This document shows, one piece after another, positions 57,477 through 64,000 of a stretch of 64,000 nucleotides of DNA. The position numbers and the translations under genes are program-made. Every line of letters begins with the position of its first letter. The first letter of the stretch is position 1. The stretch comes from Brachypodium distachyon (Eukaryota; Streptophyta; Magnoliopsida; Poales; Poaceae): the NCBI RefSeq assembly GCF_000005505.3, contig NC_016131.3, positions 18,807,501-18,871,500 of the forward strand, written 5' to 3'. Below the pieces are notes generated by a model that was given only the letters and a program-made list of their open reading frames with translations, made no database searches and had not been told where the DNA came from.

Positions 57477-60400
57477 GTCTTCACTTTTTATCCGGTTTTG
57501 ATCGATCGTTATCACGCCAAGACTAACAATTGCCTTTATTCTCTCTCTCTCTTGCTTTGTTGAAGTAGGGGCCGGATGGCATTTTGGCAGCGCTTAATTT
57601 GGGGTTTAGTGGCGGAGGAAGGCACGGCCTCCCAGGCTAAAACAAAGAGAGCGGCTCGACAGGTGACAATTGCTCCCTGGAAAGGGCTCTCGCTTTCGTC
57701 GAAATGATCGGGGAGGAGATTCTCCCGGCCTAGCTCGACTGCTCGAGTACTTTCTTTGTAGGGTTAGCATGCTCTAACTGTTTACTCTCCATGGGTTAGC
57801 TTTATAAAGTTGCTCGATCTCCGATATAATAGAGCTTTTGCTAGCTAGTAATCTTTTTTTTTGCCTAATGACAAAAGTAAACACAGCAGTAGTACTTACT
57901 CGATTGGATATATAGAGAATTGAGCTGCCCAATGCGGCGACCTTTCTTTGGGCAAAAAAACTCACACTCTCTCTATTTCAAATTATAGCTGTATATGCAG
58001 TATTTTAGAGATAAAATACCACTTGATCCTATAGCTAAGCGAGCGGCGATCGAGGAAGGAAAGGTCTGGCCGTCCGGGGATCATGTCAAACCAAAGGCGA
58101 GCGGCGGAGGCGAGGGGCAGGGGGTAGCTAGCCCGGGAGACAAGGGCCGTAGGCATATGGGCTGCACAGGGGCGCCCGGACCCAACAGCAAAACAGTGGT
58201 ATCTCTCCACGCGTCGACTTGCCACGGGCTGGCGGACTCCGCCCCGCGGGACCGCCCCGGCCCCGCGGCTCCGGACGTGTCGTCACCCGCGCGCCCCCCC
58301 CCCCCCCCCCCCAACCCCATCCGATCCCGCGCGCTGCTCGCCCCGGGATTCCAAACGCGCCCACTGCTGAGTGCTGACTCCGCCCGGCTGGTCAGTTGTT
58401 AATTCGGTAGGGATCTGCAGCGTGCTGCAGCTCGATCCATATCGGCGCAACTTGCGAGTATTCAACTCGCGAAACGTGAAAGCGCTACGTACGCTTTAAC
58501 AAACCATTTTCTGCGTATTGTACGAAAGAACGAACAGTGCTACTCCAGTTTATTTCCGGCTAGCTCTGGTTGCTTAGGCAACAACCAGAGCTCTTTCCCA
58601 TTTTATCTGAACTGTAAAGCTCTCGCACGAATAGTAACCTGACGCCACTAGGCCGGCCGTATCTTGGGTCGATTTGTTCGAATCCAAGCCAGCCACGACG
58701 GACAGACAAACCAGGCCAGCCAATCGATCATCCATCCACATGCACGACCAAAAAAATTCCATGGCCTGTGCCTGCCTGCATCGATCTGCATGCACGTTTT
58801 GCTTGGAAACTTTGGACAGCAGCAGCAGATAGAAAGAAGGAGGAGCATTTACATACGCCAACCCAACCAGCACGTATTGGCAAGTTCTTGGTGCCTTTCC
58901 TCCCCATGTTGACCAATGCCCTGTGCATTCGCGGTAAGGGTTATCTACTAGACTACTACTCCCTGTTTGGGATCTCGGGTCGCAAAGCCGCGATGAAAGA
59001 TAGTAGCCGCCATGGACGTTCTTGGCAATGCAGGGGTCCGTCCGATGGGGTTGTTGGGCGCAAGTATCAACACGTAGACTTATCGGATCCGTATTATCCA
59101 TGTGCGCTGTCGACCGTCGACTCTTTCTTGATTGCTTCCCCATCTCTCCCTCCCTTCCTTAATTTAATTTGGTCAGAACTTAAGCTGTGGATCGAGTGCA
59201 GTTGTATTTGGTTATCAAGAACAGATCAAAGAAATAGAACTCAAGCTCAACTTCACGTAGGGTAAATTCTTATCAGCGATTTTCAAGGAGAAATATGTCA
59301 CTACAAATGGGCGATTTATTTAGGAGCAAAGTCACTGGGAAATGGTTGGTTGATGAATATATAAGATCAGCCCCAGAGCCAGCACGCGAATTGGGTTGCT
59401 GATCAAGGGAGCTAAGGAGACTAATGTTTCTTAATAGCAGCCATTTGCTGAGCTTAGCTGTATAAGCATGATTCTTTACACACACATCTAGGCTGGTTGC
59501 CGTATAAAGATTAGTATCAAAGGACAGCTGTCCAATGGAGAGCGAGCAAGCACAGGCTGGTTAGGAGATTAAACCCAAATTCTTGTGATCATCATGTGCT
59601 CGATTCCCCCCACATGCGTGCTAGCTTCATGACAGCGCCACTAGCTTGCTCTAATTATAATGCACTTATTGCACTAACTACAAATGTGACTAAACAAATG
59701 GAGGCGCCCTTACTCCCGGACAAACCACGCTCCTGCTTCCCAACTTCCAACTTATCTCCTTGGATCTGCCCAAAACCTGCAACCCATCATAGTGTGTCTT
59801 AAATGGCGATATAGTCAAGGCACCAAATTCCAGTCTTTTAAGACAAAAATGTGCTTAGCACAAATTGCAATGAACATGGTTCCATCTTACACAGTAGTAC
59901 TGGTAAATTTTGGTACACATAGTTACTACAGCTAGTTTACTGTACTAGCTTATGTTTTTAGCATGTACTACTGCACACATATTGGATTAACTTGTACGTA
60001 CGGAACCTAGATCTTCACGCGGACGCTTTCAAGTGTTAGCCTTATGAGGCACCCAACTTTAGCCAAAAAATCGTTCACCTTTCCTTGAATTACGCCACTA
60101 ACCATGCATGTGATATGACCCACCCAAATCTCATTAATATAAACTCCATCATTTCAATGCCTAAGATATGATCGTCGATAGGTAGGTTACGCACTAAGAA
60201 ATGGTGATTAGCCAGTAGCCATGTAGTACGTGCCGATGGCACGGCGAAACGTGGCGATCAGGTAGACATTTTGTCGAATATTTCTTCTTCTCTTCAGCCA
60301 TAAGGAAATGAAAGAGTTGATACTCAAATTCAATCCGTACATGTTGATGTGATCAGGATGTGGTTGTCATAAGGTAGCGAACGAATCAATAGCATAAGTT

Positions 60401-60664
60401 AATTACTAACCTGTGCATTTCTGATGCCAATAAGGAAATGTAACAAACAAAGGTCTGTACTTGCAGAATCTTTGCAGGAATCTCTCTAGAAAAGAGATAT
60501 ATCTTTCCATAAAAATATGTATGAAATACTTTTTACACGACTTAGAGTGCATGATGATATCTGTAGGGTCAGACGTCTGCAGGCCCACACTTCTGAGTAG
60601 TGATTAACTTTAGATAAAAGTATATATTTAGTCTCTCGTTGGTGCAAAAGTAAATATTAGGTTC
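57477..60664. other. intergenic, no gene seen
   Basis: It includes a CT microsatellite near 57540-57553, a C run at 58294-58312 within a GC-rich patch (58060-58400), and overlapping chance ORFs at 58570-59265 without domains. Confidence 0.4.
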
Positions 60665-60666
60665 TA

Positions 60667-60779
60667 CTCCCTCTGTTCCATAATTCTTGTCGAAATATTA
60701 CATGTATCTAGACATTTTTTAGGAATAGATACATCTATTTTTGGTTAAATTTGAGACAAGAATTATGTAACGTAGGGAA
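60667..60779. mobile_element. Stowaway MITE, 113 bp
   Basis: CTCCCTCTGTTCCATAATTC and GAATTATGTAACGTAGGGA are inverted termini flanked by TA at 60665-60666 and 60780-60781. Confidence 0.88.
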
Positions 60780-60934
60780 TACTTTTTTCCGTACATTTCT
60801 TCCCTCAATTGGTAAAAATTGGATATTTTTTGCTCTCTCAATCCACCCCTTGAGACGGTATTGTTGCTAGTATGCTGCGGTTTTGCCCCCATACTTGCCA
60901 CATGTCCTGCCAAGCTGGCATAGACATTGACTAG

Positions 60935-61120
60935 GGCCCTTTTTGTTTGGCCTTCTGCTTCAGATTTTGGTACTTCTAGCTCTCTAAAGAAAACAATTCT
61001 TCCGTCTACACTTGAAGCTGAGAAGCACGTCGGGAGGTGCTTTCCTCCAGAAGCTGCAGGAGTGTTTTCTAGAAGGCTAGAAGTAAAAAAAGCTGAAACA
61101 GAAATCCAAACAAAAATGAC
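60935..61120. mobile_element. MITE, about 186 bp, unassigned superfamily
   Basis: GGCCCTTTTTGTTTGG at the left and CCAAACAAAAATGAC at the right are inverted repeats. CTAG flanks both ends (60931-60934, 61121-61124). The internal AGAAGC/GCTTC symmetry supports a foldback. Confidence 0.65.
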
Positions 61121-61124
61121 CTAG

Positions 61125-62284
61125 GCCATTTGAAATCAAAGGATCGAGCCTAACCTCATCCATCCCTCCTCTAGTGTCATACCTATATTCATGACCGACA
61201 CCAGTCCATTAATTTGTAAGACTATCATAAACTAAACCGCGGCAAACTTAAACATGGTCTGCCAATGGTCACGGCTAGCTTAATTGGCAGTTAATGTGGC
61301 AAGTTTGGGTCAAAACCGTGTCACACTAACAACAATACCACTTTGGACATGTCGAGGGACCAAAAAATTCAATGGTTTTGCCAGTTAGGGGACAAAATGT
61401 ATACAAAAAGTTTAGTGACCAGATGTGTATACTCTTACACCAACGGAGATATCAAAAATATTATTTTCTCTTAATTTTAAAGGCCTCTGGTTTGAAGTGT
61501 TTGACCAGAAACCCACAAGTAGCGGCATGCTCAAGGACTCTGACAAGTGTTATAGCGTCGTTCCACCTCATGAGGCTTGCCATGCATCTTTCCCCAGCTG
61601 GGAAATATTCGACTGCTCCATACTCAATCTACAATTCGTCCACGGGGTGTCCCTCCAAATGGAACTGTTGCATCATAAGCCCTCATGCATGCCTGTATCA
61701 CATGCATCAAAATTATTTTCAAATGTCATTTCTCAAGAGAGTCCGAGAACATGGTCCAAACCTAGATCGGCACCATTTTTTTCTTGTCCAAAGATTTAGA
61801 GGGGTTTGCTTTCCGTCTCGGTCTAGTGGCTAACCATTGCCTCCTCCAATGGCCTTGCAAGGAAGAGGACTTGATCCGGACGATCATCCTTATCACTGTC
61901 AGATAGCTTTGGATTGAGCGCAATGATTTTTTTATTAGAACGAAATGGTGCCGCCTCCTTTTTTTCCGCAAATTCAAGGATGAGGATAGTGCCTTGTATT
62001 CTCGCGGGAGAAAATGATCATGATACTTAATAAGCAACCATGATATGTATATAGTTTGTATTTTGAGGGTGGAAAGGATTTACTTTTTTCTTATTATTAA
62101 AGGAACCCTACAGTGTATGGTGAATGCTTTGCCCTGGCCGTTAGCAGCCATTTACGTAAATATTTGTTCTTTGCTTCATTAGTATATTAGGCAAAGTTTT
62201 GCCTTATTTTTAACAAAGGAAAGTGCTTGGCTGGTGGTTAGCTCCTAGACTAAAGATGAACTAGTAAAACACGACTTATATATA
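61125..62284. other. intergenic, no gene seen
   Basis: A faint resemblance to LINE C-terminal sequence (a WIERND-like word near 61905-61930) is too weak to annotate. Confidence 0.35.
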
Positions 62285-62519
62285 CTCCCTCCATTTACAA
62301 AGAATGGCACGCACGCATTTCAAGATTTTGTTTTGACCGACAATTAGACTAATGATTTGAGGCTTATGTGTTACAAAAATTATATCATTGGATTCGTATT
62401 TCAAAAACCTTCCAACGATATAAAATTTGTAACATATAATTTACATACAATTGGTCTAATCATTGGTCAAAGTTCGACCTCGAAAAACGTGGGCGCCATT
62501 CTTTGTGAAATGGAGGGAG
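62285..62519. mobile_element. Stowaway MITE, 235 bp
   Basis: CTCCCTCCATTTACAAAGAA and TTCTTTGTGAAATGGAGGGAG-type inverted termini are flanked by TA (62283-62284, 62520-62521). The interior includes TTGGTCAAAGTTCGACC. Confidence 0.88.
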
Positions 62520-62521
62520 TA

Positions 62522-64000
62522 TTATCTTTTGTGTAGAAAGTTGCTTGCTTTTAGCATGAGATGCGCAAATAATATATATACCTGACTATTATTCGCGCAT
62601 GCTACAATCCATCTACGTGTTAACCCTTGCCTAAACGAAACTGTTTTCCCGTACGCAGCTCTTGGAATAAAACACCGTAGACAACATCTATTTTTTGTAC
62701 AATGAAAATGCAAAGTTCTTATAAAGTTAACAAGAAATTTGCATGTGTTTTTAGAACACAACGGTCGGTTCCTGCGATTCGATTAGAAGAAAGAATTGAC
62801 CCCGGAAGTTTATAAGGAAAATCGGGGCTAAAAACCATAGCTTATTCAAGTAAAACCATATGACAAGTAGTTTGCATTTTGGTTGACAGACCCTCACATC
62901 AAAGGGAACAATAACTTAATCTCTACTTGACTAGCTGCTTTGCTAGCTGTGTTCACAGTGTCATCGTAATGAGAAAAAAGGGGGGTTAAAGCCAATGACA
63001 CGGATTACTAAAAAAAGGCCAATGACACGTACTCTACAGGACCACACGAGTAGTTTGCTACTACAAAGTACCGACGAATCAAGCAAATCAGATCAAATAA
63101 CATGCAAAACTTGTGGCCATCTCGAGCCGCAACAGTTGTTTAATTACTCAAGCAAACGGAGCTAGCTAGCCAGTAAGATAAGCAAAGCAAAGTAGTGTGG
63201 TACAAACCTGAGGATAACTTTGATTAATCGGGAGCTCCGCTGTGGCCGCCACGAAAGTGATTCGATTCTCAAGTTAAGCATGGGGCACGAGGCACACCGA
63301 ATCTTTCCAGATCTTGATGAAAATTAATTACCTTGGATCCGAAGCTGCATTTGCAGTTGTCAATTCTTCCGGGTGCAACAACGACACTTGGTGCCGTTGC
63401 CATGGCCGCTTACACTTGGCATTGCTTCCAGACCGGGAGCATGTAGTACTAGCAAGCAGGCATGTCAAGTTAATTACTTCTGGGGTTTTAACTCTTAACT
63501 CTTCTGCAAAATTACTTTACCTAGTGCTTCTGTATACGGAGTACCATGTAGACCAGCAAAAGGACGTACACTTCTGTATACTGGTATCACGGAGAAACCA
63601 AACCTCTTCCTTTTTGATAGACGTAGAAACAAAACTGAAACCAAGTGCAGAAGGACTAGGAAACCACAAGCTCCGGTGTTTTTCATCTTCCTAGAAGGGC
63701 CAGCTGCAGCTTGTGCGGCCCAGGAGGGCCCCGTACGCGCTTGGCGCATGGGCCATTCGAGCCTTCCACTTCGGGACTGGACCTAAATTTGGGCCTAATT
63801 TACATCATTGGCAGCCCGTGAGCCCACTCGAAGGAAACATGGGCCGGCAGAATCAAACTCTACAACGTTAGTCTTCTCCGCGAAGACAGTAGACAGGAAC
63901 AGACTTCTGTCAGAGAAAGAAGAAAAAAACCGACACCCTGATAGTGATAGGGTTACAGTCTCACAGAGCCATCCATTCCCTGTCACAGTGGCCGTTGGAG
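62522..64000. other. intergenic, no gene seen
   Basis: Short chance ORFs only, up to the window edge. Confidence 0.35.

Noticed and set aside
58574..59143. 189-codon minus frame
   Set aside because: No recognisable motif and ordinary intergenic composition; likely chance.
61372..61833. 153- and 124-codon overlapping frames with faint LINE-like downstream words
   Set aside because: Similarity too weak and short to call an RT or zf-RVT fragment by eye.
1..64000. tRNA or rRNA genes
   Set aside because: No cloverleaf with intact A and B boxes outside the SINE copies, and no rRNA sequence was recognised on reading.

Overview
The window is plant nuclear DNA from a grass, most likely a Pooideae/Triticeae species. 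Reasons: GT-AG introns and GC-rich grass coding exons; a copia LTR that begins like the BARE1/Angela/WIS family; a tRNA-derived SINE resembling Au SINE; many Stowaway-type MITEs with the CTCCCTCCG terminus; and Helitron termini. The species itself cannot be read from the sequence.

Layout. 1-7579: nested LTR retrotransposons on the minus strand. A Gypsy element (gag remnant, PBS, 5' LTR 2085-3073) has inserted into the integrase of a BARE/Angela-like copia element (gag-protease-integrase remnants, PBS 6223-6234, LTR 6236-7579). 7580-7965: a LINE-type RNase H 3' fragment. 8550-11048: an intact three-exon gene for a RAMP4/SERP1 ER stress protein. 12343-25277: a cluster of four polyol/monosaccharide transporter (PLT) genes. 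The first is frameshifted and has lost conserved motifs; two are intact on plus; one is intact on minus and sits tail-to-tail with them. 25278-54950: an accessory stretch with Helitrons, MITEs, SINE pieces, a solo LTR with target-site duplication, a tandemly duplicated promoter leading into a truncated subtilase gene, LINE fragments and a decayed copia element. 55063-55984: an intact three-exon HD-Zip class I gene of the Hox2/Vrs1 (Oshox14-like) clade on minus. 56586-57471: a five-LTR tandem array of a very small TRIM/SMART-like retrotransposon upstream of that gene. 57472-64000: low-gene DNA with three MITEs.

Functional picture. Five genes look intact: the RAMP4-like protein, three PLT transporters and the HD-Zip I factor. 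The PLTs probably arose by tandem duplication and share one phase-1 intron after the first transmembrane segment. The minus-strand copy keeps the canonical substrate-site residues; the two intact plus-strand copies have replaced them, which suggests altered substrate use. From memory, rice chromosome 7 carries the Oshox14 gene close to PLT-type transporters, so the gene order may be ancestral to grasses; this was not checked here.

Limits. Gene models were read by eye from splice consensus and family resemblance. Transposon boundaries are exact only where a target-site duplication is quoted.
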